NCBI RefSeq assembly: GCF_018678075.1
Contig: NZ_JAHHIR010000054.1
Coordinates: 1-47,363 of the forward strand
Reading direction: 5' to 3'
DNA length: 47,363 bases
Source of the DNA: Epibacterium ulvae
GTDB lineage: Bacteria > Pseudomonadota > Alphaproteobacteria > Rhodobacterales > Rhodobacteraceae
Numbering within the stretch: the first letter of the stretch is position 1; the number at the start of each line of letters is the position of its first letter. The notes under the pieces are model-generated. The model ran no database searches, was not told the origin of the DNA, and saw nothing but the letters and a program-made list of their open reading frames with translations. Positions 1-7,925 of the stretch are shown piece by piece. Position numbers and translations under genes: made by a program.

Positions 1-197
1 GTGACCCCGGAATCTGTCATGTGAAGCTGATAGGCACGCAGATCGTCAGGCGTGGCCGTGTCCGGTGACCTCTTCAGCAACCCGGCAAAATCCTTGATCG
101 CCCGGATATGGGCCTTTTGCGCTTTATCGCCCATCTCATGGATGCGCATGTCTTCGATCATCCGCTCACGCAGCGGGGTTGTCTTCTCATGTGTCAT
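1..197 (-). CDS. Tyrosine recombinase/integrase of IS91-associated type, N-terminal part only
   Basis: Reading leftward from an ATG at 197, the frame encodes about 65 residues and runs off the window edge. It begins MTHEKTTPLRERMIEDM and contains LKRSPDTATPDDLRAYQLH. This matches the SAM-like N-terminal DNA-binding domain of the phage-integrase-type recombinases that accompany IS91-family transposases. A good ribosome binding site (AGGAGAG) lies a few bases before the ATG. The catalytic domain with its Arg/His/Tyr residues would be outside the window, so activity cannot be judged. By family, the protein cuts and rejoins DNA during movement of the element. The family call rests on remembered sequence similarity. 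Confidence 0.75.
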   Translation of the reverse strand, partial: MTHEKTTPLRERMIEDMRIHEMGDKAQKAHIRAIKDFAGLLKRSPDTATPDDLRAYQLHMTDSGV

Positions 198-373
198 GGA
201 AACTCTCCTGTCCGTTGATTGAGAAGGCTCAATCGTCAGACAGGTTCGCTAGATCTCAAAATCCACACCGCCAAAGTCAGCGCACAACAACCGCAGCAAG
301 CGCCATTGCCGCGCCAGCGGCTTCGTCCTTGTCCCGCGTTGCCGACGTAAAAGCAGAATCATTTGACGTTGGG

Positions 374-405
374 CAAACCAGCGCCCTAGATTGGCGCTGC
401 GTTTG
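374..405 (-). terminator. Terminator-like hairpin after purK
   Basis: CAAAC-c-AGCGCC (374-385) can pair with GGCGCT-gc-GTTTG (393-405) around a 7-base loop. It lies 18 bases beyond the purK stop. The run of T expected on the minus strand is weak, so this may only be a hairpin. Confidence 0.4.
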
Positions 406-423
406 TTTAATGAACCAAATACA

Positions 424-1500
424 TCAGCCTTTCGCGCCGACGATCCGGTTGATGTGGCCCATTTTGCGGCCCGGTTTGGCTTCGGCTTTGCCGTACATGT
501 GGATGGAGCTGTGTTTTTCCAGTGCGAGCTCTGCCACGCGGGTGACATCGTCACCTATCAAGTTTTCCATGACAACATCCGCATAACGTTCACCGGCACC
601 CAAAGGCCAGCCCACAACTGCGCGGATGTGTTGTTCAAACTGATCCACCGTACAGCCGTTTTGGGTCCAGTGACCTGAGTTGTGCACGCGCGGTGCGATC
701 TCGTTCACGATCAGACCGTCTGAGGTGACAAACAGCTCCACCCCCATGACGCCAACATAATCCAGCGCGTTGAGGATCTGACCTGCGAGCAGCACCGCGT
801 CCATACGTTGGCTGCCAGACAGGCGGGCAGGCACCGTGGTGGTGTGCAAGATACCGTCGCGGTGCACGTTTTCGCCTGGGTCGAAACAGGCAACCTGACC
901 GTCGGTGCCACGCACGGCAATGACGGAAACCTCGTGGCTAAACTCTACAAACCCTTCGAGGATCGCAGGCGCGCTGGACATATCCGACAGCGCCTTGGCG
1001 GCGTCATCGGGTGTCTTGATGCTGGCCTGTCCCTTGCCATCATAGCCAAAGCGCCGTGTCTTGAGGATCGCAGGCGCGCCGATGGTGGCGAGCGCAGCCT
1101 CGAGACTGGCCATATCGGTGATATCCGCAAAGGGCGCCGTTTTGAGGCCAAGCCTTTGCAAGAAGTTCTTCTCCGTCAGGCGGTCCTGGCTGACCCGCAG
1201 TGCTTCGCGGCCGGGGCGAATTGGTCGGATCGCCTCCAACGTGTCGAGCGCGGCGGTGGGGATGTTCTCAAACTCATAGGTGATCACATCGACATTGGCA
1301 GCAAAAGCTTTGAGCGCGGCCTCGTCTTCATAGGCGGCGGTTGTGATTTGATTGGCAACCTGACCGGCAGGCGGGGCCATACTGGGGTCAAAGATATGGG
1401 ATTTGAAGCCAAGACGCGCTGCGGCAACCGACAGCATCCGGCCCAATTGACCGCCGCCGAGGATGCCGATGGTTGAGCCTGCGGGCAGGGGGCTAGTCAT
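424..1500 (-). CDS. purK: N5-carboxyaminoimidazole ribonucleotide synthase (PurK)
   Basis: PurK uses ATP and bicarbonate to convert aminoimidazole ribonucleotide to N5-CAIR in purine synthesis, in the cytoplasm. The product is 358 residues, normal for the family. It has the N-terminal nucleotide-binding loop [12 protein letters not shown], then an ATP-grasp core with [26 protein letters not shown] and [15 protein letters not shown] chose the ATG at 1500 because homologous sequence begins there. The open frame extends upstream, but only as a shadow inside purE. The start overlaps the purE stop by 8 bases, so the two genes are translationally coupled and act in consecutive steps. Confidence 0.96.
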   Translation of the reverse strand: MTSPLPAGSTIGILGGGQLGRMLSVAAARLGFKSHIFDPSMAPPAGQVANQITTAAYEDEAALKAFAANVDVITYEFENIPTAALDTLEAIRPIRPGREALRVSQDRLTEKNFLQRLGLKTAPFADITDMASLEAALATIGAPAILKTRRFGYDGKGQASIKTPDDAAKALSDMSSAPAILEGFVEFSHEVSVIAVRGTDGQVACFDPGENVHRDGILHTTTVPARLSGSQRMDAVLLAGQILNALDYVGVMGVELFVTSDGLIVNEIAPRVHNSGHWTQNGCTVDQFEQHIRAVVGWPLGAGERYADVVMENLIGDDVTRVAELALEKHSSIHMYGKAEAKPGRKMGHINRIVGAKG

Positions 1501-1981
1501 CGATGGGCTCCTCGGGAATGGAAGCAGAGAGGGCCGCGCGCCAGTCTTCCAGGCGCTGGGCAAGGTCTGCATCTTGATTGGCGAGGATCGCGGCGGCCAG
1601 TAGGCCTGCGTTTGCAGCACCTGCGGCACCAATGGCCATGGTGGCAACAGGGAAGCCCTTGGGCATTTGTACGATGGAATACAGGCTGTCGACCCCAGAC
1701 AAGGCACGGGTTTGAACAGGGACACCAACGACCGGAACGCGTGTTTTGGAGGCTACCATGCCGGGGAGGTGGGCTGCACCGCCAGCGCCGGCGATGATCA
1801 CCTGCAAGCCACGATCGGCGGCCGACTTGCCATAGTCCCACAGGCGGTCCGGAGTGCGGTGCGCCGAGACGATCTTGGCCTCATAGGGCACATTCAACTC
1901 GTCCAGAATGGTGGCGGCTTCCTTCATGGTGGGCCAGTCGGACTGGCTGCCCATGATGATGCCTACTTTTACATCGGCCAT
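1493..1981 (-). CDS. purE: N5-CAIR mutase (PurE, class I)
   Basis: PurE moves the carboxylate of N5-CAIR to carbon 4, giving CAIR, directly after PurK. The 162-residue protein starts [19 protein letters not shown], whose GSQSDWP loop is the class I PurE signature. SAHRTPDRL and [14 protein letters not shown] form the rest of the active site. AAGGAG lies about 10 bases before the ATG. It is the first gene of a two-gene purE-purK operon on the minus strand; its promoter should lie in the gap above 1981. Confidence 0.96.
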   Translation of the reverse strand: MADVKVGIIMGSQSDWPTMKEAATILDELNVPYEAKIVSAHRTPDRLWDYGKSAADRGLQVIIAGAGGAAHLPGMVASKTRVPVVGVPVQTRALSGVDSLYSIVQMPKGFPVATMAIGAAGAANAGLLAAAILANQDADLAQRLEDWRAALSASIPEEPIDD

Positions 1982-2482
1982 ACGCGAAAGGCTCCTTTTG
2001 GGTGGCAGGTCACCGGGCGACAGAGCGGCGAGTGACGGTCATGAATGCGCGCGCACTATAGTGATGCTGGGCGGTGGCGCAATGGCTTGCGAGCGGTATT
2101 CACGCCGACCAGCGCTACAATACCAAAAGCCAAAGGCTCCCGCGCCCATCGCGATGCATGGCATGCACCTTATGGCCTTGGGCATGGCACCCTGCAGCAA
2201 GCTGCAGGGTGCGGTCGCGCCAGACAGCGCCGGTGTGCTAATGGCGAACCGACGGATCGTGAGTGCCCGCAGCGCAAACGACCGCAGGTCGGCAGCGCTG
2301 CTAGGCCCAACACCTTGTGTGGGCGGGGCATTTGCCCCGGCTGCGCATGGGGGCGGGAGCATGCCCGTGTTTTAAGTGGTAGATCTTTTTAGCAACGCCA
2401 AAGCGGTCCATTCTAGACCTTGGGCTTCCAGCTGCAGGCGCGCTGAACAACAGCGATGACCTGCCGCCAAACCCGCTCTTTG
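1982..2482. repeat. 501-base gap with REP-like palindromes
   Basis: No convincing gene was seen. GCACCCTGCAGC (2187-2198) and GCTGCAGGGTGC (2201-2212) form a perfect 12-bp stem with a 2-base loop, preceded by TTGGGCATGGCA starting at 2179. CGGGGCA (2324-2330) pairs with TGCCCCG (2333-2339). GGGCGGGAGCAT follows near 2350. Two of these motifs recur near 22.4 kb, one of them inverted, which suggests a dispersed palindromic repeat family. The purE promoter must lie at the left end of this gap. A 107-codon minus-strand frame here is low-complexity and was not accepted. Confidence 0.5.
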
Positions 2483-2707
2483 TCAGGCGATGATGTCCGG
2501 CGTAAGCCGGTCCTCGATCTGTGCGATCACGTCTTTCAGTTGCAACTTCTGCTTTTTCAGGCGGCGAATGGTCAGCTGATCGCTGGTCGCTTTGTCTTCC
2601 AGAGCCGTGATTGCTTCATCCAGATCGCGGTGCTGCCTGCGAAAGACCTCCAGTTCGATTTTCAAAACCTCGTCGGTTTTCATCGAAAGATCGTTTTGCG
2701 CATTCAT
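2483..2707 (-). CDS. YdcH/SlyX-like small coiled-coil protein (DUF465)
   Basis: A 74-residue, highly charged, almost wholly helical protein. The pattern EVFRRQHRDLDEAI followed by TIRRLKKQKLQLKDVIAQIEDRL is the DUF465 (YdcH) signature, with two heptad-repeat helices. These proteins are common in alphaproteobacteria and their function is unknown. The start is uncertain: ATG at 2707 gives MNAQNDLSM, while an internal ATG at 2683 (MKTDEVLK) also fits, and neither has a strong ribosome binding site. It stands alone on the minus strand, divergent from the hsp20 operon. Confidence 0.85.
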   Translation of the reverse strand: MNAQNDLSMKTDEVLKIELEVFRRQHRDLDEAITALEDKATSDQLTIRRLKKQKLQLKDVIAQIEDRLTPDIIA

Positions 2708-2789
2708 TTCGTGACTCGGATACTGTGATTGCTACTTGTCCATTCATAAGGTTTTAACCGGTTTTTCGCTAGGCCTAGAGAGGGATGGC

Positions 2790-2817
2790 CTTGTGAAATC
2801 CGACAAACTGCCCATAT
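2790..2817 (+). promoter_or_regulatory. Candidate sigma-32 (RpoH) heat-shock promoter
   Basis: CTTGTG at 2790-2795 and CCCATAT at 2811-2817, separated by 15 bases, resemble the heat-shock consensus (CTTGAA, then CCCCATNT). The position, roughly 60-70 bases before the GTG start of the small heat-shock gene, fits. This is pattern matching by eye; the link to RpoH is inferred from motif and context. Confidence 0.5.
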
Positions 2818-2886
2818 TGGTCTGTATCAGGCAGCCGCTTTGGGGTCTGGTGCAAAGACGTCGCTTTGATTTGAAGGACGAGATAC

Positions 2887-3300
2887 GTGTCAAAACTTAC
2901 CTTGGGCTCTTACCCGCATATGTTGGGGTTTGAGCAATTGGAACGCCTTCTGGAACGCTCTGCCAAATCCGGCAACGAAGGCTACCCCCCGTATAATATC
3001 GAACAGACTTCGGATTTCTCTTATCGGATCACACTGGCCGTTGCTGGTTTTGCCGAAGAAGATCTGGCCATCACCATCGAGGATCGCCAACTGGTGATCC
3101 GCGGACGCCAAAGCGATGACAGCGAAGGCCGCGTGTTCCTGCACAGGGGCATTGCCGCGCGTCAGTTCCAGCGCATGTTCGTACTGGCAGATGGCGTAGA
3201 AGTGGGCGAGGCCGTTATGGAAAACGGCCTGTTGCATGTGGACCTGACCCGGTCCCGCCCGGAAACTGTGGTTCAAACGATCAACATAAAAAAGGGGTAA
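2887..3300 (+). CDS. Small heat-shock protein, Hsp20/IbpA family
   Basis: A 137-residue ATP-independent chaperone that by family binds unfolding proteins and holds them for refolding. The alpha-crystallin domain spans about residues 37-130: YNIEQTSDFSYRITLAVAGF, DLAITIEDRQLVIRGR, then the conserved ENGLLHVDL near the end. The N-terminal FEQLERLLERSAK is the usual IbpA-type start. Translation begins at GTG with AAGGA 8 bases upstream. DUF1150 follows after 6 bases, so the two form an operon. A heat-shock-type promoter lies upstream. Confidence 0.92.
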   Translation: MSKLTLGSYPHMLGFEQLERLLERSAKSGNEGYPPYNIEQTSDFSYRITLAVAGFAEEDLAITIEDRQLVIRGRQSDDSEGRVFLHRGIAARQFQRMFVLADGVEVGEAVMENGLLHVDLTRSRPETVVQTINIKKG

Positions 3301-3306
3301 CATCAG

Positions 3307-3531
3307 ATGCAGGCAGAATTCGAAAACGTCACCGGCGTGCAGCGCGTGGTCTATGTCAAAGCCGTAGATGTCGCAGCCCTGCCGCAAGAGGTGCAAGACA
3401 GTGCCGAAGGGCGCAGCCAGCTTTATGCGGTGCATGATGACAGCGGCGAACAGCTGGCGTTGGTTGCCGACCGCCGCATGGCTTTTGTGCTGGCGCGTCA
3501 AAATGATTGCTCGCCGGTGCCTGTGCACTAA
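3307..3531 (+). CDS. DUF1150 family protein
   Basis: A 74-residue soluble protein of unknown function. Its pattern, VYVKAVDVAALPQEVQ then LYAVHDDSGEQLALVADRRMAFVLARQND, is that of DUF1150, an alphaproteobacterial family usually placed directly after an IbpA-type chaperone, as here. Co-transcription with hsp20 implies heat induction and perhaps a role in protein quality control, but that is inference from neighbourhood only. A strong hairpin terminator ends the operon about 75 bases downstream. Confidence 0.85.
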   Translation: MQAEFENVTGVQRVVYVKAVDVAALPQEVQDSAEGRSQLYAVHDDSGEQLALVADRRMAFVLARQNDCSPVPVH

Positions 3532-3606
3532 CAGGCGCTGAACTACCTGCGCCGTCCCACTTTCGGGGCGTGGCATTCAGGTTGGAACGTAAAAATGTAA
3601 GCATAC

Positions 3607-3632
3607 AAAGGCGGGTTTTGACCCGCCTTTTT
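3607..3632 (+). terminator. Rho-independent terminator of the hsp20-DUF1150 operon
   Basis: AAAGGCGGGT (3607-3616) pairs perfectly with ACCCGCCTTT (3621-3630) around TTTG, and T residues follow. A classic terminator. Confidence 0.85.
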
Positions 3633-3679
3633 GGGGTGCCTAGGCTCTGGGCAACAAATGCCAGAACGGGAACTGCCGC

Positions 3680-4570
3680 ATGTCTACCACTGCTTTTGAT
3701 TTTGACTGGGTCGATGCCTTTACCGACCGTCCCTTTGGCGGCAATGGCTGCGCCGTTGTGCATGGCGGCGCAGATCTGCCCGAGGCCGTTGCCTGCGCCT
3801 TTGTGCGTGAGACTTCCCTTGTGGAGTGTACATTTACCGGCCCCTCTGAGCTTGCCGATTTCAATGTGCGTTACTTCCTGGCCAGCCGCGAAATCCCGTT
3901 TGCCGGACATCCCACGATTGCCACGGTTGCGGCTCTGCGCAGTCGTGGCCTGGTTCCGGGCAGCCATCTGACGCTGGAAACACAGGCCGGGATCGTGGCG
4001 ATATACCTCGACGGGGATGAGATCGAAATGACGCAGATCGCGCCTGTCTTTGGCACCATGGCCGACCCAAATCTGGTCGCCGCCGCAGTCTCGCTCCCGG
4101 TTGAGGCTATTGTTGGCCCGCCGCAAAAAGTCTCCACCGGGCTGCCGTTCTGCATAACCGTGCTAAAGGATCGCGCCAGCCTGGAAGCCGCTCAGCTGAA
4201 CCTTGACGCGCTGGAACGTTTGGGCCAATCCATTGGCGTAGAGGGCATTGATATGATGGAACCTTTCCTTGTCAATCTGGAAGGCGCGACAGAGGCAGGT
4301 GACACGTTGTCACGGCTGCTGATGGCGCCACCTAGCCCACCAGAGGACCCATTTACGGGGTCCGCGACTGGTGCAATGGCGGCCTATCTCTGGCACCACG
4401 GATTGATGCTCAAGGACAGTTTTATCGCAGAACAAGGCCACGGTTTGGGCCGCCCTGGACAGGCACGGGTCACGCGTGTAGGATCATCCGACGCCATAAC
4501 AGGCGTCAAAGTGGCGGGCCAGGGATTTGTCCTGATGTCCGGTGTCGCTTATTTGCCAAGTGCTCATTGA
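3680..4570 (+). CDS. PhzF-family isomerase/epimerase-like protein
   Basis: A 296-residue member of the PhzF family, a two-lobed diaminopimelate-epimerase-like fold. In phenazine producers PhzF isomerises trans-2,3-dihydro-3-hydroxyanthranilate, but most bacterial members have unknown substrates. Visible motifs are FTDRPFGGNGCAVV at the N terminus, ETSLVECTF (with the Glu expected to act as catalytic base), IPFAGHPTIATV, and DPFTGSATGAMAAYL in the second lobe. No phenazine genes are nearby, so a phenazine role is unlikely. The ATG has only a weak ribosome binding site. The last 7 bases overlap a convergent regulator remnant. Confidence 0.88.
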   Translation: MSTTAFDFDWVDAFTDRPFGGNGCAVVHGGADLPEAVACAFVRETSLVECTFTGPSELADFNVRYFLASREIPFAGHPTIATVAALRSRGLVPGSHLTLETQAGIVAIYLDGDEIEMTQIAPVFGTMADPNLVAAAVSLPVEAIVGPPQKVSTGLPFCITVLKDRASLEAAQLNLDALERLGQSIGVEGIDMMEPFLVNLEGATEAGDTLSRLLMAPPSPPEDPFTGSATGAMAAYLWHHGLMLKDSFIAEQGHGLGRPGQARVTRVGSSDAITGVKVAGQGFVLMSGVAYLPSAH

Positions 4571-4698
4571 CTATCTCGCCCCATCATCGCGGTGATCTCT
4601 TCCAACGAAAACCCAGTCTTCTTGGCCAGGGTGATCAGCGACAGATGAATCAGGGTTTGGGGGGCGAACAGGCGGCGTTTTGACAACCGCAATTTTTG
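4564..4698 (-). pseudogene. Remnant of a MerR-like regulator
   Basis: A 44-codon frame on the minus strand begins right after a stop and has no ATG at its start. It reads RLSKRRLFAPQTLIHL, then LITLAKKTGFSLEEITAMMG. This looks like the second half of the winged-helix DNA-binding domain of MerR-type proteins, where a pattern such as GFSLEEI is typical. The first recognition helix and the effector domain are missing. The stop lies inside the end of the phzF-like gene, so the two converge and overlap by a few bases. A TTG could in principle start a 42-residue protein, but decay is more likely. Confidence 0.45.
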
Positions 4699-4855
4699 TC
4701 ACCTGTGTTGTGTGTGCCGAACCTCGGTCTGAGGGGAGGCTCTTACTATGCGGTGCAGGTCATAGGGCTCATGGCCTCGACCGTTGGTTAGGCCCTGTAC
4801 GGTTGGCGCGATGCGGCAAAGGCGGCTTTGCAGCGTCCCTAACGGGCGCGTGCCT

Positions 4856-5764
4856 CTATCGAGCGGCCCAAATCGAGGATTTTCCGACCTTCTCCAGCAG
4901 GAAATCCATGAACACCCGCACTTTGGCCGACAGGACATTGGCCTTGGGGTAGACCAGCCACAGGGCCGTATCCTGGGAGGCGCGGTAGTCCGGCAGAACG
5001 TGGATCAGGCGGCCCTCACTCAGGTCCTGATGCACGCTCCAGCGCGAGTTCACCGAAATGCCGGCCCCGGCTACGGTGGCCAGTTTCTGGCTGAGACCGT
5101 CGTCAAAGATCAGATTGCACGCCGCAGCACGTGGGTCAAATGGCGCGATGTGCCCGTCCGTTCCAAACAGCGGCCTGCGTGCTAAGGATTTGAACGCAAT
5201 GAGCGTGTGATCCATCAGGTCGCCGGCTGTACTGGGTGAGCCATGCTGTGCCAGATAATCAGGGGACGCACAGAGGATCCGTTCATCATCTGCCAGCTTA
5301 CGCCCTTTGAGACTGGTATCCTCCAGCGGCATATTGCGCAGTGCCAGATCAAAGCTGCCCTCGATCAAATCATAGGCCGTATCGGACAGTCGCAAATCCA
5401 GGGTGACGTTGGGGTGGTCCCGCAGGAACTCGGGCAGGATGGGGGCGATGTAGAGCTGGGCAAAGGTGCTGGGCGCGGTAAAGCGCAACGTGCCCGTAGC
5501 CTGCGGTTGTCCAAGTCCAAGGGCTGCGCGTCCAGAGTCTTCCTGCGCCAGCATTTCGCGGGCAAAGGGCAGAAATTCCGCGCCTTCTTGGGATAGGGAA
5601 ACCTTGCGCGTGGACCGATGCAGCAGATCCGCGCCGAGCTTATGTTCCAACTTCGCAAGCCGCGCGCTGGCCACCGCTGGCGCCATGCCCAATTGCCGAC
5701 CGGCGGCGCTGATGTTTAACTTGTCTGCGGCCAAAACAAACAGGCGAAGGCTGTCAGTGTCCAT
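4856..5764 (-). CDS. LysR-family transcription regulator
   Basis: A 302-residue LysR regulator. The N-terminal helix-turn-helix runs over about residues 1-60: LRLFVLAADKLNISAAGRQLG, MAPAVASARLAKLEHKLGADLLHRSTRKVSLSQEG. A periplasmic-binding-like effector domain follows from about residue 90, with GTLRFTAPSTFAQLYIAPIL and DLALRNMPLEDTSL. It belongs to the CrgA/AaeR-like group that often controls a divergent oxidoreductase. It is divergent from the SDR gene with 132 bases between, the normal arrangement for a LysR protein acting on its neighbour and on itself. The inducer is unknown. Confidence 0.92.
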   Translation of the reverse strand: MDTDSLRLFVLAADKLNISAAGRQLGMAPAVASARLAKLEHKLGADLLHRSTRKVSLSQEGAEFLPFAREMLAQEDSGRAALGLGQPQATGTLRFTAPSTFAQLYIAPILPEFLRDHPNVTLDLRLSDTAYDLIEGSFDLALRNMPLEDTSLKGRKLADDERILCASPDYLAQHGSPSTAGDLMDHTLIAFKSLARRPLFGTDGHIAPFDPRAAACNLIFDDGLSQKLATVAGAGISVNSRWSVHQDLSEGRLIHVLPDYRASQDTALWLVYPKANVLSAKVRVFMDFLLEKVGKSSIWAAR

Positions 5765-5811
5765 ATATTATATCCAAAATACGAATTATCCATCGCTAAA
5801 TTGGGCATTTT

Positions 5812-5831
5812 TATTCGAAATTCAATGAATA
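5812..5831. promoter_or_regulatory. Candidate LysR box
   Basis: TATTC (5812-5816) and GAATA (5827-5831) form a dyad with 10 bases between, inside the 132-base divergent gap between the LysR gene and the SDR gene. The T-N-A layout fits a LysR-type site. It was recognised by eye and is not proven. Confidence 0.35.
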
Positions 5832-5896
5832 GATTACTTGCAGACGAGCAGGCGACCATTTGCAGGGGCCTCAAGACGCCCATTCAGGAGAGTGTC

Positions 5897-6685
5897 ATGA
5901 CCAAGACGATTTTGATAACCGGATCCACCGATGGGATCGGCCTGCTGACGGCCAAGACGCTTGCGGCGCAGGGGCATCACATCCTGCTGCACGGGCGTAG
6001 CCCCGCGAAACTGGAGGCCGCAGTGGCCGAGGTCGGCGGTGATAGCGAGCCGTTCTTGGCGGATATGTCGCGGATGGCCGATGTGGTTGATCTGGCAGAC
6101 GGCGTGGCGGCGCGCGCTGCCGGGTTGGATGTGGTGATCAACAATGCAGGTATTTACGAGACGCCCGAACCCCGCATGCCTGACGGGCATGACATCCGGT
6201 TCATGGTCAACACATTTGCCCCCTTTGTGCTGACACAGCGTTTGATGCCGATCCTGCCCCAAGAGGGTCGCGTTGTGAATGTCTCCTCTGCCGCGCAGGC
6301 GCCAGTGGATCTGGATGCGCTGGCTGGAACGGGGACGCTCGGCAGTTTTCCAGCTTACGCCCAAAGCAAACTGGCGCTGATGATCTGGACGCAAGAGTTG
6401 GCCAAAGAACATCCCAACGGACCCGTTGTTGTCTCGGTCAATCCGGGCTCATTGCTGGCGTCCAAGATGGTCAAGGATGGCTTTGGTGTTGCCGGCAATG
6501 ATCTGGCTATCGGAGCGGATATCCTGGCACGCGCCGCTTTGGGTCCGAGTTTTGCCGATGCGTCGGGACAGTATTTCGACAATGACGCAGGCCAGTTTGC
6601 ACCACCCCATGTTGCAGCCCAAAACCCCGACCATGTGGCCGAGGTGATGGATGTCATGAAACGCACCATAGCCACGCTGATGTAA
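5897..6685 (+). CDS. Short-chain dehydrogenase/reductase
   Basis: A 262-residue NAD(P)-dependent oxidoreductase of the SDR superfamily. The cofactor loop is TGSTDGIG (TGxxxGxG) near residue 8. NNAG follows near residue 83, then NVSSAAQ with the catalytic Ser, and YAQSK with the catalytic Tyr and Lys. The substrate is unknown. The sequence resembles retinol-dehydrogenase/WWOX-like members with a conserved VVSVNPGSLLASKMV after the active site. I chose the ATG at 5897 because AGGAG lies 6 bases upstream and the TGxxxGxG motif then sits at the usual place. It is likely controlled by the divergent LysR protein. Confidence 0.9.
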   Translation: MTKTILITGSTDGIGLLTAKTLAAQGHHILLHGRSPAKLEAAVAEVGGDSEPFLADMSRMADVVDLADGVAARAAGLDVVINNAGIYETPEPRMPDGHDIRFMVNTFAPFVLTQRLMPILPQEGRVVNVSSAAQAPVDLDALAGTGTLGSFPAYAQSKLALMIWTQELAKEHPNGPVVVSVNPGSLLASKMVKDGFGVAGNDLAIGADILARAALGPSFADASGQYFDNDAGQFAPPHVAAQNPDHVAEVMDVMKRTIATLM

Positions 6686-6788
6686 GGCCGGCCAACCCCA
6701 AACAGAAAACCAACCCTCTCCAGCCTGTGGCTGCGCTTGGACCCATTCGGTCCGAGTGGTGAGGGATATTGTCAAAGGAGATAAAGAC

Positions 6789-7775
6789 ATGAAAGCAATG
6801 ACACTTACGCAATACGGGCCAGAGGCAGCATTTCAACCCGTGGATCTGGATCGCCCTATTGTCACACCGGGTCATGTGGTGTTGCGGGTGGTCGCGACCA
6901 GTGTGAACACGGTCGATACGATGATCAAAACCATGGGCAAGGACCTGCCCTTGTCGCCCGATCTGCCTGCGGTTCTGGGGATGGATTTTGCCGGAATCAT
7001 CGAAGAGGTCGGCCCCGGTGTGAGCGGCTTCTCTGTCGGGGATGAGGTCTATGGCTGTGCAGGCGGGCTTGCCGATCTGCAAGGCGCGCTGGCGGAATAC
7101 ATGCTGGCGGATGCGCGTTTGATTGCACTGAAACCAAAATCCTTGACCATGCGCGAAGCCGCTGCGCTACCGTTGGTTGGGATCACCGCATTCGAAGGCT
7201 TGCAACGTGCGAATGTGGCCGCGGGGCAAAAAGTTCTGGTCCAAGGTGGGGCAGGCGGCGTTGGTCATGTTGCGGTGCAACTGGCCCAAGACCTGGGCGC
7301 GGACGTCTTCACAACCGCGTCTGGCGCACCGCAGCATGAAATCCTGCGCGGCTATGGCGCGACGCCAATTGATTACCGTGTGGAGCAGGTCGCCGATTAT
7401 GTCGCCAAACACACCGGCGGCGCGGGGTTTGATGTGGTGTTTGATTCCGTCGGCGGTGCCAATGTGGCCAAGTCTTTTGAGGCTGCCGCGTTGAACGGTC
7501 ATGTGGCCACAACGGTGGCAATGGTGGAGCTGGATCTGACCCTGGCCCATATGAAGGGTCTATCACTGCATGTGGTCTTTATGCTGATCCCGATGCTACA
7601 CGATGCCCACCGTGCCACACATGGTGCCATCTTGGCTAAACTGGCCGAAATCGCAGATCGCGGCGCGTTGAAACCCTTGCTCGACAGTCATGAGTTTGCT
7701 CTGGACGAGGTTGGTGCGGCCTATGAACGTCTGATGGGCGGCGGTGCGATGGGTAAGGTCGTGATCAGCGTCTGA
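6789..7775 (+). CDS. Quinone oxidoreductase-like, zinc-independent MDR-family dehydrogenase
   Basis: A 328-residue medium-chain dehydrogenase. It has the N-terminal GroES-like domain (GMDFAGIIEEVGPGVSGFSVGDEVYG) and a Rossmann domain with VQGGAGGVGHVAVQLAQ. It lacks the structural and catalytic zinc cysteines of alcohol dehydrogenases, as expected for NADPH:quinone reductases. It probably reduces quinones or enals with NADPH, but the substrate is not known. AAAGGAG lies about 9 bases before the ATG. It sits 103 bases after the SDR gene on the same strand, so both probably form one regulon under the LysR protein. Confidence 0.9.
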   Translation: MKAMTLTQYGPEAAFQPVDLDRPIVTPGHVVLRVVATSVNTVDTMIKTMGKDLPLSPDLPAVLGMDFAGIIEEVGPGVSGFSVGDEVYGCAGGLADLQGALAEYMLADARLIALKPKSLTMREAAALPLVGITAFEGLQRANVAAGQKVLVQGGAGGVGHVAVQLAQDLGADVFTTASGAPQHEILRGYGATPIDYRVEQVADYVAKHTGGAGFDVVFDSVGGANVAKSFEAAALNGHVATTVAMVELDLTLAHMKGLSLHVVFMLIPMLHDAHRATHGAILAKLAEIADRGALKPLLDSHEFALDEVGAAYERLMGGGAMGKVVISV

Positions 7776-7800
7776 TCCAAACAGCATGAAACACCAAGCA

Positions 7801-7829
7801 AATGGCGGGCCTATGGCCCGCCATTTGTG
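7801..7829 (+). terminator. Terminator after the quinone oxidoreductase gene
   Basis: AATGGCGGGCC (7801-7811) pairs perfectly with GGCCCGCCATT (7815-7825) around TAT, followed by TGTGTTTT. Confidence 0.8.
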
Positions 7830-7860
7830 TTTTGCCGGAGCATGCGCAATGCGTTCGGTT

Positions 7861-7898
7861 GGTCAAAAGAAAACGCCCCACCCAATGGGTGGAGCGTT
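7861..7898 (-). terminator. Terminator after the sulfate-activation gene
   Basis: AACGCCCCACCC (7872-7883) pairs with GGGTGGAGCGTT (7887-7898) with one mismatch around a 3-base loop. On the minus strand it is followed by TTTTCTTTT. It faces the previous terminator across a convergent gene pair. Confidence 0.8.
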
Positions 7899-7925
7899 CA
7901 ATCTGTTAGACACTGAAGCCGAAGC

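Noticed and set aside
249-362. A 37-codon minus-strand frame after purK
   Set aside because: No ribosome binding site and no known family; it follows a terminator-like hairpin.
2039-2362. A 107-codon minus-strand frame in the hairpin-rich gap
   Set aside because: Low complexity, rich in Ala, Pro and Ser, no ribosome binding site, and it spans the palindromes.
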